A stretch of DNA of 64,000 nucleotides from Thermaurantimonas sp046295455 (GCA_046295455.1 JBKBNI010000001.1:248001-312000), one strand, 5' to 3'. Positions 34,450 to 44,187 are shown, counted from the stretch's first letter. Made by a program: numbers and translations. The notes: generated by a model not told the origin, from the letters alone.

Positions 34450-35010
34450 TTATTTTTTACCTTTACTTGCAGTTTTACCAGCTTTTCTTCTAATAACCTC
34501 GCCAACAAATCGTACTCCTTTTCCTTTGTAAGGTTCAGGGCGACGAAGAGAGCGAATTTTGGCACATACCATTCCTAATAGCTGCTTATCGTATGAATGG
34601 AGTTTGATGATGGGGTTTTTACCTTTTTCGTTTATGGTTTCAACTTTTACTTCTTTTGGTATCTCAAAAACGATATTATGAGAATATCCCAAAGAAAGAT
34701 CAAGCACTTGTCCGGTAGCGTTAGCTCTGTATCCAACACCGACTAGTTCGAGTTGTCTTTCGTATCCCTGGGTAACCCCTGTGACCATGTTAAAAAGCAA
34801 AGCTCTGTACAATCCATGTAAAGCACGAACTGCTTTGTCTTCTGAGGATCGGGCCAGCGTTATGGTATTACCTTCTTTCTTTATTTCAATCAAAGGATTA
34901 TACTTTGTTGTAAGTGTTCCCAGCTTACCTTTTACTGTAATTTCATCCTGACCGATGTTTACCTCGGTACCGGCAGGTATAGTGATGGGAAGTTTACCTA
35001 TTCTTGACAT
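34450..35010 (-). CDS. rplF: Ribosomal protein L6
   Basis: 186 residues. Two similar L6 domains binding 23S rRNA near the sarcin-ricin loop. MSRIGKLPITIPAG start, and the C-terminal RRPEPYKGKGVRF signature with a lysine-rich tail are conserved. Confidence 0.97.
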   Translation of the reverse strand: MSRIGKLPITIPAGTEVNIGQDEITVKGKLGTLTTKYNPLIEIKKEGNTITLARSSEDKAVRALHGLYRALLFNMVTGVTQGYERQLELVGVGYRANATGQVLDLSLGYSHNIVFEIPKEVKVETINEKGKNPIIKLHSYDKQLLGMVCAKIRSLRRPEPYKGKGVRFVGEVIRRKAGKTASKGKK

Positions 35011-35023
35011 GACTGTGTTTCAA

Positions 35024-35425
35024 TTAATATACGTAACAAATCACTTCACCTCCTGTATTCTCTTTTCGGGCTTGCTTGTCCGTCATCACACCTTTATTGG
35101 TAGATATGATGGCTACCCCAAGTGAATTCAATACACGGGGGAGTTCGCTTACACCTTTATAAATTCTTAGACCAGGTGTACTTACCCTTTGGATGCTTCT
35201 AATGGCAGGAATGCGGGTTACGGCATCATATTTTAGGGCTAATTTTAATATCTCTGGACCTTTATCAGGTTTTACTGTTTTATAGCTGTAGATGTATCCG
35301 TTTTCTTTCAAAATTTTGGCAATCTCTAACTTCATTTTAGAAGAGGGGACTTCCACAACTTTGTGGCCTGCCGTCACGGCATTTCGAATTCTTGTTAGAA
35401 AATCAGCAATAGGATCGCTGTACAT
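35024..35425 (-). CDS. rpsH: Ribosomal protein S8
   Basis: 133 residues. Binds 16S rRNA helix 21; in E. coli it also represses the spc operon. DPIADFLTRIRNA start and the C-terminal GVMTDKQARKENTGGEVICYVY are typical. Starts 27 bp after rpsN. Confidence 0.97.
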   Translation of the reverse strand: MYSDPIADFLTRIRNAVTAGHKVVEVPSSKMKLEIAKILKENGYIYSYKTVKPDKGPEILKLALKYDAVTRIPAIRSIQRVSTPGLRIYKGVSELPRVLNSLGVAIISTNKGVMTDKQARKENTGGEVICYVY

Positions 35426-35452
35426 ATGGTTAAACTTTTTTAGTTAAACTAA

Positions 35453-35722
35453 TTACCAACTTGCCTTTTTTACACCAGGTATCAGACCGTTATTGGCCAT
35501 CTCTCGAAATAAAACACGCGAAATACCGAATTGACGCATGTATCCTCTTGGCCTACCTGTGAGTTTGCAACGATTGTGCAAACGCACGGGGGATGCATTC
35601 TTTGGAAGTTTCTGAAGGCCTTCATAGTCGCCTGCCTTCTTTAGGGCTTCTCTTTTAGAGGCATACTTGGCTACAAGCTTCGCGCGCTTTCTTTCGCGCG
35701 CTTTCATTGATTCTTTTGCCAT
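35453..35722 (-). CDS. rpsN: Ribosomal protein S14, long zinc-free form
   Basis: 89 residues, the long form without the CxxC...CxxC zinc ribbon of the 61-residue type. The C-terminal GRPRGYMRQFGISRVLFREM is conserved. With the zinc-free L36, both paralog-prone small proteins in this cluster are metal-independent. Confidence 0.96.
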   Translation of the reverse strand: MAKESMKARERKRAKLVAKYASKREALKKAGDYEGLQKLPKNASPVRLHNRCKLTGRPRGYMRQFGISRVLFREMANNGLIPGVKKASW

Positions 35723-35726
35723 TAGA

Positions 35727-36281
35727 TTATTTTTTAAATGGTAAACCGAAGAGTGTTAGAAGTGATTTTGCTTCTTTGTCTGTCTTTGCAGAGGTCACGA
35801 TTGTAATATCCATACCCCAGATTTGATTTACTTTGTCTATATCAATTTCAGGGAAGATGATCTGTTCGGTTATTCCCATGTTATAATTTCCTCTTCCATC
35901 AAATCCATTTGCTTTTACACCGTTAAAGTCGCGTATTCTTGGAAGAGCTGATACCATCAAGCGCTCTAAAAATTCATACATTTGATCTCCTCGAAGGGTT
36001 ACTTTGACCCCAACAGGCATTCCTTTTCTGAGCTTAAAATTTGCTATATCTTTTTTGGAACGTGTGGGTACAGCCTTCTGACCGGCGATACGACTCAATT
36101 CATCCACAGCATATTCGATCAGTTTTTTATCTGCCGTAGCTTTCCCTAAACCTTGACTTATAACAATTTTCTCAATTCGTGGCACCTGCATAACACTGGT
36201 GTAAGAATATTCTTCCATAAGTGCAGGTACCACTTTTTCTTTATATAGTTTTTTTAACGTGGGTACGTATTTGGCTTCCAT
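35727..36281 (-). CDS. rplE: Ribosomal protein L5
   Basis: 184 residues. Contacts 5S rRNA and P-site tRNA. VMQVPRIEKIVISQGLG and GMPVGVKVTLRGDQMYEFL are diagnostic. It starts 2 bp after rplX. Confidence 0.97.
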   Translation of the reverse strand: MEAKYVPTLKKLYKEKVVPALMEEYSYTSVMQVPRIEKIVISQGLGKATADKKLIEYAVDELSRIAGQKAVPTRSKKDIANFKLRKGMPVGVKVTLRGDQMYEFLERLMVSALPRIRDFNGVKANGFDGRGNYNMGITEQIIFPEIDIDKVNQIWGMDITIVTSAKTDKEAKSLLTLFGLPFKK

Positions 36282-36283
36282 GG

Positions 36284-36601
36284 TCAGATTATTTCGTTTG
36301 ATTTTTTGGAGACTCTAATCGGGTTACCTTTTTCGTCTCTTTTTCTAGAAATGCGGGTCGGTGTTCCTGTTTTAGGATCTATTAACATCAGGTTTGAAAT
36401 ATGGATTGGCGCCTCCATTTCAACGATTTTACCTTGTGGATTTTGGGCAGAAGGCTTGATGTGCTTTTTGACAATATTTACACCCTTTACTACGGCGCGA
36501 TATTTATCGCGAATGATGCGCAAAACTTCTCCTTCTGAACCTTTATCATCGCCGGCAATTACCTTAACCTTATCACCTTTTTTTATGTGAATCTTTGTCA
36601 T
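36284..36601 (-). CDS. rplX: Ribosomal protein L24
   Basis: 105 residues. One of the two assembly initiators of the 50S subunit. KOW motif KKGDKVKVIAGDDKGSEG at 8-25. Confidence 0.97.
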   Translation of the reverse strand: MTKIHIKKGDKVKVIAGDDKGSEGEVLRIIRDKYRAVVKGVNIVKKHIKPSAQNPQGKIVEMEAPIHISNLMLIDPKTGTPTRISRKRDEKGNPIRVSKKSNEII

Positions 36602-36613
36602 TTCGATATCAAT

Positions 36614-36982
36614 TTAAAGCACTTCAGGTGCGAGTGAAACAATCTTCATAAATTGCTTATCGCGCAACTCGCGAGCTACCGGGCCGAATACCCGGGTACC
36701 TCTCATTTCGCCTGCGGCATTGAGGAGAACACATGCATTATCATCAAACCGTATATATGAGCCATCTGGTCTTCTGACTTCTTTTTTGGTTCGGACAACA
36801 ACAGCTGTCGCAACTTGCCCTTTCTTTACGTTACCTGATGGAGAGGCATCTTTGACTGTAACCACAATTTTATCTCCTACGGATGCATATCGTCTTGCGG
36901 TACCACCGATTACACGTATCACCAGTACTTCCTTTGCTCCGGTATTGTCTGCTACTGTTAGTCTCGATTCTTGTTGTACCAT
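36614..36982 (-). CDS. rplN: Ribosomal protein L14
   Basis: 122 residues, normal length. Interface protein at bridge B5/B8 and RsfS target. VQQESRLTVADNTGAKEV start and CVLLNAAGEMRGTRVFGPV are conserved. Confidence 0.97.
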   Translation of the reverse strand: MVQQESRLTVADNTGAKEVLVIRVIGGTARRYASVGDKIVVTVKDASPSGNVKKGQVATAVVVRTKKEVRRPDGSYIRFDDNACVLLNAAGEMRGTRVFGPVARELRDKQFMKIVSLAPEVL

Positions 36983-36983
36983 T

Positions 36984-37253
36984 TTACTTCGCTCTTTCGA
37001 TGATTTCTACTAATCTCCACCTTTTGGTCTTACTCAAAGGACGTGTTTCCATGATGCGAACAACATCACCCACCTGACATTCATTTTTTTCGTCATGCGC
37101 GTGGAATTTTTTGGTGGTCTTCATAAACTTTCCATACTTAGAGTGCTTAACCTTCCGCTCAACAGATACAGCAATGGTTTTATCCATCGCTGCGGAGGTA
37201 ACCACTCCCACGCGCTCCTTTCTAAAATTTCTTTGTGTAGCTAAAGCTTCCAT
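36984..37253 (-). CDS. rpsQ: Ribosomal protein S17
   Basis: 89 residues. Small OB-fold protein of the 30S body; RKERVGVVTSAAMDKTIAVS and VRIMETRPLSKTKRWRLVEI are conserved. It ends 1 bp before rplN begins. Confidence 0.97.
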   Translation of the reverse strand: MEALATQRNFRKERVGVVTSAAMDKTIAVSVERKVKHSKYGKFMKTTKKFHAHDEKNECQVGDVVRIMETRPLSKTKRWRLVEIIERAK

Positions 37254-37264
37254 ATATTTATTTT

Positions 37265-37462
37265 TTAGGCTACTTGATTGTTTCGTTTTGATATTTCTGT
37301 GAGCATTCTAGCAATGCTTCTTCTTTTGTTGCGAATCTCAGACGGGTTTTCCAATGGCGTGATAGCATGTGTTGATTTCAGCTTTTCTAAGGATCTTTGG
37401 TATTCATACACCTGTTCTTTCAACTCTTCGGTGGTCATTTGAGATATGACTGACTGTTTCAT
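37265..37462 (-). CDS. rpmC: Ribosomal protein L29
   Basis: 65 residues, two helices. Located at the exit tunnel next to L23. MTTEELKEQVYEYQRSL and the NPSEIRNKRRSIARMLTE helix identify it. Confidence 0.95.
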   Translation of the reverse strand: MKQSVISQMTTEELKEQVYEYQRSLEKLKSTHAITPLENPSEIRNKRRSIARMLTEISKRNNQVA

Positions 37463-37473
37463 GTCTGAGAATA

Positions 37474-37896
37474 TTATTGAAGTTGTAAATCTCTTCGAAT
37501 GACAAAAGATGTCTTAACGGGCAATTTCTGGGCGGCAAGCCTTAATGCTTCTTTTGCGATCTCAAAGGGCACACCGTCGATTTCAAACATGATGCGTCCC
37601 GGCTTTACCACAGCTGCCCAATATTCTACATTACCTTTACCCTTTCCCATGCGCACTTCCAATGGCTTCTTTGTAATTGGCTTATCAGGAAAAATTCGAA
37701 TCCACAACTGTCCCTCGCGTTTCATATACCGGGTGGCGGCAATACGGGCTGCCTCAATCTGACGTGCCGTAACCCAAGCCGAGTCAAGAGACTTGATTCC
37801 ATAACTTCCAAAAGATATGGTGGCTCCTCTTTGGGCCACACCTTTCATTCTTCCTTTGAACTGTTTTCTGTATTTGGTCTTCTTAGGCTGTAACAT
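37474..37896 (-). CDS. rplP: Ribosomal protein L16
   Basis: 140 residues. Organises the A-site finger and peptidyl transferase surroundings. MLQPKKTKYRKQFKGRMKG start and the GKGNVEYWAAVVKPGRIMFE segment are typical. The Arg hydroxylation site region is RMGKGKG. Confidence 0.97.
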   Translation of the reverse strand: MLQPKKTKYRKQFKGRMKGVAQRGATISFGSYGIKSLDSAWVTARQIEAARIAATRYMKREGQLWIRIFPDKPITKKPLEVRMGKGKGNVEYWAAVVKPGRIMFEIDGVPFEIAKEALRLAAQKLPVKTSFVIRRDLQLQ

Positions 37897-37908
37897 TTTT
37901 AAAAGCTT

Positions 37909-38643
37909 TTAAACTTTTGACTTTTTCTTTGCTCTGGAAGGCTTAGCAGGCGCCTGAGGCTTATCACCCCCTTTAGATTTCTTGCTCGTTACACCGAGGA
38001 AATTAGAAAGGTCGCGTTTTCCATATACTTCTCCTTTCATAATGTAGACCTTGATACCAATCAAACCATAGGTGGTTAGTGCCTCACCAATTGAGTAATC
38101 GATATCGGCTCTGAAAGTGTGTAACGGAATTCGACCATCTTTGTAAGTTTCACTTCGAGCCATCTCTGCACCATTGAGCCGTCCGCTGATTTGAATTTTA
38201 ATACCCTCGGCACCCATACGCATTGAGGAAGCGATAGCCATTTTTACAGCCCGCTTGTAGCTCACTCTTCCCTCAATTTGGCGAGCAATGCTATCGGCTA
38301 CAAGCTTGGCGTCGAGTTCAGGGCGTTTGATTTCAAAAATGTTAATTTGAATATCTTTATCAGTTAGTTTTTTTAATTCTTCCCTGAGTTTATCGACTTC
38401 CTGACCATTCTTTCCAATGATTATGCCTGGTTTTGCAGTTGTAATGGTGACTGTAATCACCTTTAATGTACGCTCAATCACAATTCTCGATATGTTGGCA
38501 CGACTAAGCCGAGCATATAGATATTTTCTGATTTGATAATCTTCAGCAATCTTATCACCATACTCTTTACCACCATACCAGGCTGATTCCCAACCCCTGA
38601 TATATCCTAATCGGTTGCCTATTGGATTCGTTTTTTGACCCAT
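37909..38643 (-). CDS. rpsC: Ribosomal protein S3
   Basis: 244 residues. Entry-channel protein with mRNA helicase role. The KH domain carries the GxxG loop (KPGIIIGKNGQEVDKL, near 68-83) and the C-terminal domain has IPLHTFRADIDYSIGEA. The C-terminus (~215-244) is a Lys/Pro/Ala-rich tail. Confidence 0.97.
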   Translation of the reverse strand: MGQKTNPIGNRLGYIRGWESAWYGGKEYGDKIAEDYQIRKYLYARLSRANISRIVIERTLKVITVTITTAKPGIIIGKNGQEVDKLREELKKLTDKDIQINIFEIKRPELDAKLVADSIARQIEGRVSYKRAVKMAIASSMRMGAEGIKIQISGRLNGAEMARSETYKDGRIPLHTFRADIDYSIGEALTTYGLIGIKVYIMKGEVYGKRDLSNFLGVTSKKSKGGDKPQAPAKPSRAKKKSKV

Positions 38644-38646
38644 TGT

Positions 38647-39057
38647 TTATGAATTTGAAGGTATTGACAGGGTTCCTAATTCAATGTAAACGTGATTTGA
38701 ACGTTTTCTAATACGATGTGCACGACCCTGGGGTGCAGGCTGAATTCTCTTCAAGGTAGGTCCACATCCAACCATGATTTTGCTGACTACCAAACCCGCT
38801 TCGTCAAGGTTAGCACCTTCATTTTTTTGTTGCCAAGAATTTATGGCATTTAACAATGCTTTCTCAAGATCACGGGCTGCGTGCTTACCGGTATTTCTAA
38901 GTATAAAGAGTGCTTTCTCAACCCTTTGCCCCCTAATGATGTCAGCCACAAGCCGCATTTTTCTTGGAGATGTTGGGCAGTTTCTCAGAGTTGCGGTGGC
39001 TTTATCAGCCCTCTGTTGTTTTCTTGCTTCAGCACTTTGTCTTTTTCTGACTCCCAT
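38647..39057 (-). CDS. rplV: Ribosomal protein L22
   Basis: 136 residues. Its long beta hairpin lines the exit tunnel and is a macrolide-resistance site; the loop region (GPTLKRIQPAPQGRAHRIRKR) is ordinary. A ~20-residue N-terminal extension (Lys/Gln/Arg/Ala rich) precedes the core, longer than the E. coli protein. Confidence 0.96.
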   Translation of the reverse strand: MGVRKRQSAEARKQQRADKATATLRNCPTSPRKMRLVADIIRGQRVEKALFILRNTGKHAARDLEKALLNAINSWQQKNEGANLDEAGLVVSKIMVGCGPTLKRIQPAPQGRAHRIRKRSNHVYIELGTLSIPSNS

Positions 39058-39068
39058 GACAATTAATC

Positions 39069-39350
39069 TTATTTCTTACCTTTATCTTTTCTGTTTCCAG
39101 CATGGCCTCTGAAAGATCTGGTAGGAGCAAATTCTCCAAGCTTATGACCTACCATGTTGTCGGTGACATATACGGGAATGAATGCTTTTCCATTGTGAAC
39201 GGCTATTGTTTGTCCTATGAAATCAGGTGAAATCATAGAAGCTCTAGACCATGTCTTTATTACGGTTTTTTTACCGGAAGAAAGATTGTCTTGTATTCTC
39301 TTTTCGAGTTTATAATGAATGTAAGGTCCCTTTTTTAATGAACGAGCCAT
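39069..39350 (-). CDS. rpsS: Ribosomal protein S19
   Basis: 93 residues. Head protein that pairs with S13 and contacts L5. ARSLKKGPYIHYKLEKRI start and VGHKLGEFAPTRSFRGH are diagnostic. Confidence 0.97.
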   Translation of the reverse strand: MARSLKKGPYIHYKLEKRIQDNLSSGKKTVIKTWSRASMISPDFIGQTIAVHNGKAFIPVYVTDNMVGHKLGEFAPTRSFRGHAGNRKDKGKK

Positions 39351-39355
39351 TGAAA

Positions 39356-40180
39356 TTATTTTTTACGACGTTCAATGATGAATGAATTTGAATATTTGTT
39401 GCGCTTTCTGGTCTTGTATCCTTTGGCAGGTATCCCTTTCCTTGAGCGAGGATGACCACCAGAAGCGCGGCCCTCTCCACCACCCATTGGGTGATCCACT
39501 GGATTCATTGCCACACCCCTTGTGCGAGGTCTGATTCCCAACCAACGACTTCTTCCGGCTTTTCCGCTTACGACAAGTGAATGATCACTGTTGGAAACAG
39601 ATCCAATCATTGCCTTGCACGCAACAAGAACTTGTCTCGTTTCCCCACTGGGCAACTTGACAACGGCATATTTGCCATCGCGGGCAAGCAACTGTGCAAA
39701 GGATCCGGCAGAGCGGGTCATTTTGGCGCCTTGACCCGGCTTAAGCTCAATACAACTGACAATTGTACCCAATGGTATATCGGAAAGATATAAAGCATTC
39801 CCCAAATCAGGAGAGGCTCCCTTTCCACTCATTACAGTCATTCCTACAGTTAATCCACTTGGGGCGATTATATACCTTTTTTCACCGTCTGCATAATGAA
39901 GAAGGGCTATAAAGGCACTCCTATTTGGGTCATATTCAATGGTTGCCACTTTGGCTGGTATTCCATCTTTATCCCTCCTAAAGTCAATAATACGGTATTT
40001 TTGCTTGTGTCCACCGCCATGATACCGCATGGTCATTTTACCGGTATTATTACGACCTCCGGTTTTCTTTTTTGGGACCAAAAGCGATTTTTCAGGTTCT
40101 GATGATGTAATTGAATCAAAACCATTAATCACTCTAAAGCGAGTACCTGGTGTGACCGGTTTTAACTTTCTAAGCGCCAT
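39356..40180 (-). CDS. rplB: Ribosomal protein L2
   Basis: 274 residues. Needed for subunit association and peptidyl transferase structure. The C-terminal GVAMNPVDHPMGGGEGRASG includes the conserved His of the family's functional loop. Confidence 0.97.
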   Translation of the reverse strand: MALRKLKPVTPGTRFRVINGFDSITSSEPEKSLLVPKKKTGGRNNTGKMTMRYHGGGHKQKYRIIDFRRDKDGIPAKVATIEYDPNRSAFIALLHYADGEKRYIIAPSGLTVGMTVMSGKGASPDLGNALYLSDIPLGTIVSCIELKPGQGAKMTRSAGSFAQLLARDGKYAVVKLPSGETRQVLVACKAMIGSVSNSDHSLVVSGKAGRSRWLGIRPRTRGVAMNPVDHPMGGGEGRASGGHPRSRKGIPAKGYKTRKRNKYSNSFIIERRKK

Positions 40181-40182
40181 TT

Positions 40183-40473
40183 TTAAATATTTTCGTATAT
40201 ATTGATGACCTCGCCACTTCTTACCTGAACATATGCCTTTTTGAATTTCGGCTTTCTGCCCTCTATCATACCGGCCTTAGTATACTTTACAACCCTTTTA
40301 GCCGGCATGATAGCTGTGTTTACGCTCTCCACATTAACACCATAGGCTTCTTCAACAGCTTTTTTTATTTGAACCTTGTTAGCATCTGTCTGCACACGAA
40401 AACAATAGACTCCAGATTTCTCGGAGAGGCTGTTTGCTTTTTCGGTGATGATAGGTTTTACTAGAATGTTCAT
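40183..40473 (-). CDS. rplW: Ribosomal protein L23
   Basis: 96 residues. Exit-tunnel docking site for trigger factor and SRP. ILVKPIITEKANSLSEKSG at the start and KKAVEEAYGVNVESVNT are typical. It ends 2 bp before rplB. Confidence 0.97.
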   Translation of the reverse strand: MNILVKPIITEKANSLSEKSGVYCFRVQTDANKVQIKKAVEEAYGVNVESVNTAIMPAKRVVKYTKAGMIEGRKPKFKKAYVQVRSGEVINIYENI

Positions 40474-40475
40474 GT

Positions 40476-41105
40476 CTATTTGGTTAATGTGTCTTGAATT
40501 TTTCCCAAAGCACTTTCCGAGACGACCAGCACATTCGCATTCAAGATCTGGTAAGTGTTTAATTCAGAGGCAGTTATAACAGATGTGCGCTCCAAATTTC
40601 GGGACGACAAATATACGTTGTTATCCTTATCGCTGATAATTACAAGTGATTTTTTTTCAGCTACTTGCAGGTTTTTTAAAATATTAAGAAATTCTTTTGT
40701 TTTTGGCTTGCTGAAAGTAAAGTCCTCTATCACTGTAATACAATTTTCAGCTGCTTTGGCGGACAGGGCTGAACGTCTTGCCAAACGAATGGTCTTTATG
40801 TTAAGACGGATGTTATAGTCATGTGGTCTAGGACCAAAGACGGTACCACCACCTCTATGTAATGGGCTCTTTAATGACCCGTGGCGTGCACCTCCTGTAC
40901 CTTTCTGGCGATGGTGCTTCTTGGTGGTACGCGCTATTTCTGCCCGTTCCTTAGTTTTGTGTGTTCCTTGTCGTTGATGGGCAAGAAATCTTTTAACGTC
41001 GAGATACAAAGACTGGGTATTTGGCTGTATGCCAAATACGCTTTCATCTAAAGTCACTTTGCGACCTGTATCTTTACCTTCAATGGTTAATACTGATAGT
41101 TCCAT
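40476..41105 (-). CDS. rplD: Ribosomal protein L4
   Basis: 209 residues. Its loop lines the exit tunnel (RQKGTGGARHGSLKSPLHRG region, near 70-89); in E. coli L4 also represses the S10 operon. Its ATG overlaps the rplC stop in the arrangement TAATG. Confidence 0.97.
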   Translation of the reverse strand: MELSVLTIEGKDTGRKVTLDESVFGIQPNTQSLYLDVKRFLAHQRQGTHKTKERAEIARTTKKHHRQKGTGGARHGSLKSPLHRGGGTVFGPRPHDYNIRLNIKTIRLARRSALSAKAAENCITVIEDFTFSKPKTKEFLNILKNLQVAEKKSLVIISDKDNNVYLSSRNLERTSVITASELNTYQILNANVLVVSESALGKIQDTLTK

Positions 41106-41722
41106 TACTTCTCAATAATTAAGAATGAATTCTTGTGTCCTGGTACAGCGCCTTTAATCAATAGGAGGTTTTTGTCGGCATCGACTTTTACCACTTTGAG
41201 ATTTTGAACGGTTACGCGCTTTCCTCCTGTTCGTCCGGCCATGCGTAAACCTTTCATGACACGTCCCGGATAGGAGCCAGGACCGATCGAACCCGGATGG
41301 CGAGCTCTGTTGTGTTGGCCATGTGTAGTTTCCCCTACACCGCCAAACCCATGGCGCTTTACTACACCTTGAAAACCTTTACCTTTGGATATACCGGCTA
41401 CATCTACTACATCACCTTCTTTAAAAATTTCAACATTTACCACTTGCCCGATCTCAAATGAATTTCCATTCATTTCAAATTCTGCAAGTTTTTGTTTCGG
41501 TGTTGTTTTTGCCTTTTCGAAATGTCCCTGGAGAGGTTGATTAGTGCTCTTGGGCTTCTTCTCGCCAAATGCGAGCTGAACAGCCTCATAACCATCAACG
41601 TCCTTTGTTTTAACTTGTGTGACGACACAAGGACCTGCTTCTATCACGGTGCAGGGAATTATTTTTCCGTCTGCACCAAATATGCTGGTCATTCCGACTT
41701 TGCGTCCAATTATTCCGGGCAT
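41105..41722 (-). CDS. rplC: Ribosomal protein L3
   Basis: 205 residues. Assembly initiator near the peptidyl transferase centre. PGIIGRKVGMTSIF start, and RHGFGGVGETTHGQHNRARH with the family's Gln methylation-site region. Follows rpsJ by 16 bp. Confidence 0.97.
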   Translation of the reverse strand: MPGIIGRKVGMTSIFGADGKIIPCTVIEAGPCVVTQVKTKDVDGYEAVQLAFGEKKPKSTNQPLQGHFEKAKTTPKQKLAEFEMNGNSFEIGQVVNVEIFKEGDVVDVAGISKGKGFQGVVKRHGFGGVGETTHGQHNRARHPGSIGPGSYPGRVMKGLRMAGRTGGKRVTVQNLKVVKVDADKNLLLIKGAVPGHKNSFLIIEK

Positions 41723-41738
41723 GATACGTAAGGGATAA

Positions 41739-42044
41739 TTATACTTTTATTTCTACCTCGACACCGCTTGGAAGCTCAAGTTTCATTAGCGCATCAATGG
41801 TTTTCGCCGACGAGCTATAGATGTCAAGCAGTCTTTTAAACGAACTCAATTCAAATTGCTCTCTGCTCTTTTTATTTACGTGAGGTGAGCGGAGTACAGT
41901 GTATATGCGCTTGTCTGTGGGCAGCGGAATGGGTCCGTTTACAACGGCACCTGTACTCTTCACGGTTTTAACGATCTTCTCTGCTGATTTATCTACCAGG
42001 TTGTGATCGTAGCTTTTTAGTTTAATTCGAATTCTTTGGCTCAT
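41739..42044 (-). CDS. rpsJ: Ribosomal protein S10
   Basis: 101 residues. Head protein and NusG/NusB transcription partner. QRIRIKLKSYDHNLVDKSA and GPIPLPTDKRIYTVLRSPH are diagnostic. Directly follows fusA (13 bp); no tuf gene intervenes. Confidence 0.97.
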   Translation of the reverse strand: MSQRIRIKLKSYDHNLVDKSAEKIVKTVKSTGAVVNGPIPLPTDKRIYTVLRSPHVNKKSREQFELSSFKRLLDIYSSSAKTIDALMKLELPSGVEVEIKV

Positions 42045-42057
42045 ATTAGAGTTAAAA

Positions 42058-44184
42058 TTATACAGTCTGTCCTTTTACTTTAGCTATTACTTCATCAGCA
42101 ATATTTTTTGGAGTTTCAGCATAATGGCTAAACTCCATAGATGATGTAGCGCGACCGGACGAAAGTGTCCGAAGTGTAGTAACATATCCGAACATCTCCG
42201 ACAGAGGCACGAGTGCCTTGATAACTTTAGAGCCTGCTCTGTCGTCCATCGAAACCACCTGACCTCTGCGACGGTTGAGGTCGCCTACGATATCTCCCAT
42301 ATTTTCTTCTGGCGTTACCACTTCCAATTTCATAATCGGCTCAAGAATCACTGGGTTAGCTTTTCTAGCAGCTTCTTTAAAGCCAAGCTTTGCAGCTAAT
42401 TCAAAAGAAAGTGAATCAGAGTCAACAGGGTGATATGATCCGTCGAGAAGGGTTACTTTCATAGATTCAATTTCATAGCCTGCTAAAGGCCCGTTTTTCA
42501 TTGCCTCTCTAAAACCCTTTTCGACCGAGGGAATGTATTCTTTAGGCACATTACCACCTTTTACCTCATTAACAAATTCAAGGCCTGACTTACCTTCATC
42601 GGCGGGAGAAATCCTGAATATAATATCGGCAAACTTACCTCTACCACCAGTCTGCTTCTTATATAATTCGCGGTGTTCAACGGTGGACGTAAGTGCCTCT
42701 TTGTATTCAACCTGGGGCTGTCCCACATTCACCTCTACTTTAAATTCTCGCTTGAGACGATCTACAATAATTTCTAGGTGTAATTCACCCATACCACTGA
42801 TGATGGTCTGCCCGCTTGCTTCATCGGTTTTTACCTGGAAAGTGGGATCTTCTTCCGCAAGTTTGGCCAATGACATACCAAGCTTATCCACATCCGCTTT
42901 TGTTTTTGGCTCTACGGCGATACCGATTACCGGCTCTGGAAACACCATACTCTCAAGAACAATTGGATGCTTTTCGTCGCAAAGGGTATCTCCTGTCTTG
43001 ATATCTTTAAATCCGACTCCGGCACCAATGTCACCCGCTTCAATAAAATCGATGGGATTTTGCTTATTTGCATGCATTTGGTACACACGAGATATTCTTT
43101 CTTTATTTCCGGTGCGGGTATTAAGCACGTAAGAGCCGGAATCTAATTTTCCGGAATACACCCTGAAAAATGCGAGACGACCTACATATGGGTCGGTAGC
43201 AATTTTAAATGCAAGTGCTGCAAAAGGCTCTGTCGGAAGGGGCTTTCTGCTAATTTCTAATCCAGTGTTTGGATCTGTGCCCTTTATGGCCTCCTTGTCG
43301 AGAGGAGAGGGAAGATACTGGCACACAGCATCCAGAAGAAACTGAACTCCTTTGTTTTTAAATGCGCTTCCACATAGCATGGGGACGATTCGCATTTCTA
43401 TGGTAGCTTTACGCAAAGCTGCATTGATCTCATCTTCGGTAATCGAATCCGGGTCTTCAAAAAACTTTTCCATGATTCTGTCATCTACCTCTGCCACAGC
43501 TTCGATAAGCTCAGCCCGATATTGTTCGACCTCATCCTTCATATCATCAGGAATCGGAACTACGTCAAAAGTTGCGCCTTGGGTATCGTCATGCCATACA
43601 ATTGCACGCATTTTCACTAAGTCCACAATTCCTTTAAAGGTTTCTTCAGCCCCGATAGGCAGCACAATGGGCACAGCCTTGGATTTAAGCATTTCGCGCA
43701 CCTGGCGACATACAGCAAGAAAATCCGCGCCCTGACGATCCATTTTGTTCACAAAGCCCATTCTTGGTACTTTGTAATTGTCGGCCAGGCGCCAGTTTGT
43801 CTCTGACTGCGGCTCGACGCCATCAACAGCAGAAAACAAGAATACAAGACCGTCTAACACTCTGAGAGAGCGGTTGACCTCAACGGTGAAATCAACGTGC
43901 CCCGGAGTATCAATTATGTTGAAGTGATATTCTTTAGATTCGGGTATATTTTTGCCCTGTTCAGTAGGAAAATTCCAGCGACAGGTGGTAGCGGCAGACG
44001 TGATGGTAATACCTCTCTCCTGCTCCTGGGCCATCCAGTCCATTGTGGCAGCTCCATCATGCACTTCACCGATTTTATGGGTTTTGCCGGTGTAGTACAG
44101 AATGCGCTCTGTGGTAGTGGTCTTACCTGCATCAATGTGGGCAGCAATGCCAATATTGCGGGTATAATTTAAGTCTCTTGTCAT
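42058..44184 (-). CDS. fusA: Elongation factor G
   Basis: 708 residues. GTPase catalysing translocation. G1 AHIDAGKT 15-22, switch region with RGITITSAA near 57-65, G3 DTPGH 92-96, G4 NKMD 146-149, and G5-like GSAFKNKG near 267; domains II-V follow, with domain IV YHPVDSDSLSFELA. No split or truncation. It lies 3 bp after rpsG. Confidence 0.97.
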   Translation of the reverse strand: MTRDLNYTRNIGIAAHIDAGKTTTTERILYYTGKTHKIGEVHDGAATMDWMAQEQERGITITSAATTCRWNFPTEQGKNIPESKEYHFNIIDTPGHVDFTVEVNRSLRVLDGLVFLFSAVDGVEPQSETNWRLADNYKVPRMGFVNKMDRQGADFLAVCRQVREMLKSKAVPIVLPIGAEETFKGIVDLVKMRAIVWHDDTQGATFDVVPIPDDMKDEVEQYRAELIEAVAEVDDRIMEKFFEDPDSITEDEINAALRKATIEMRIVPMLCGSAFKNKGVQFLLDAVCQYLPSPLDKEAIKGTDPNTGLEISRKPLPTEPFAALAFKIATDPYVGRLAFFRVYSGKLDSGSYVLNTRTGNKERISRVYQMHANKQNPIDFIEAGDIGAGVGFKDIKTGDTLCDEKHPIVLESMVFPEPVIGIAVEPKTKADVDKLGMSLAKLAEEDPTFQVKTDEASGQTIISGMGELHLEIIVDRLKREFKVEVNVGQPQVEYKEALTSTVEHRELYKKQTGGRGKFADIIFRISPADEGKSGLEFVNEVKGGNVPKEYIPSVEKGFREAMKNGPLAGYEIESMKVTLLDGSYHPVDSDSLSFELAAKLGFKEAARKANPVILEPIMKLEVVTPEENMGDIVGDLNRRRGQVVSMDDRAGSKVIKALVPLSEMFGYVTTLRTLSSGRATSSMEFSHYAETPKNIADEVIAKVKGQTV

Positions 44185-44187
44185 ATA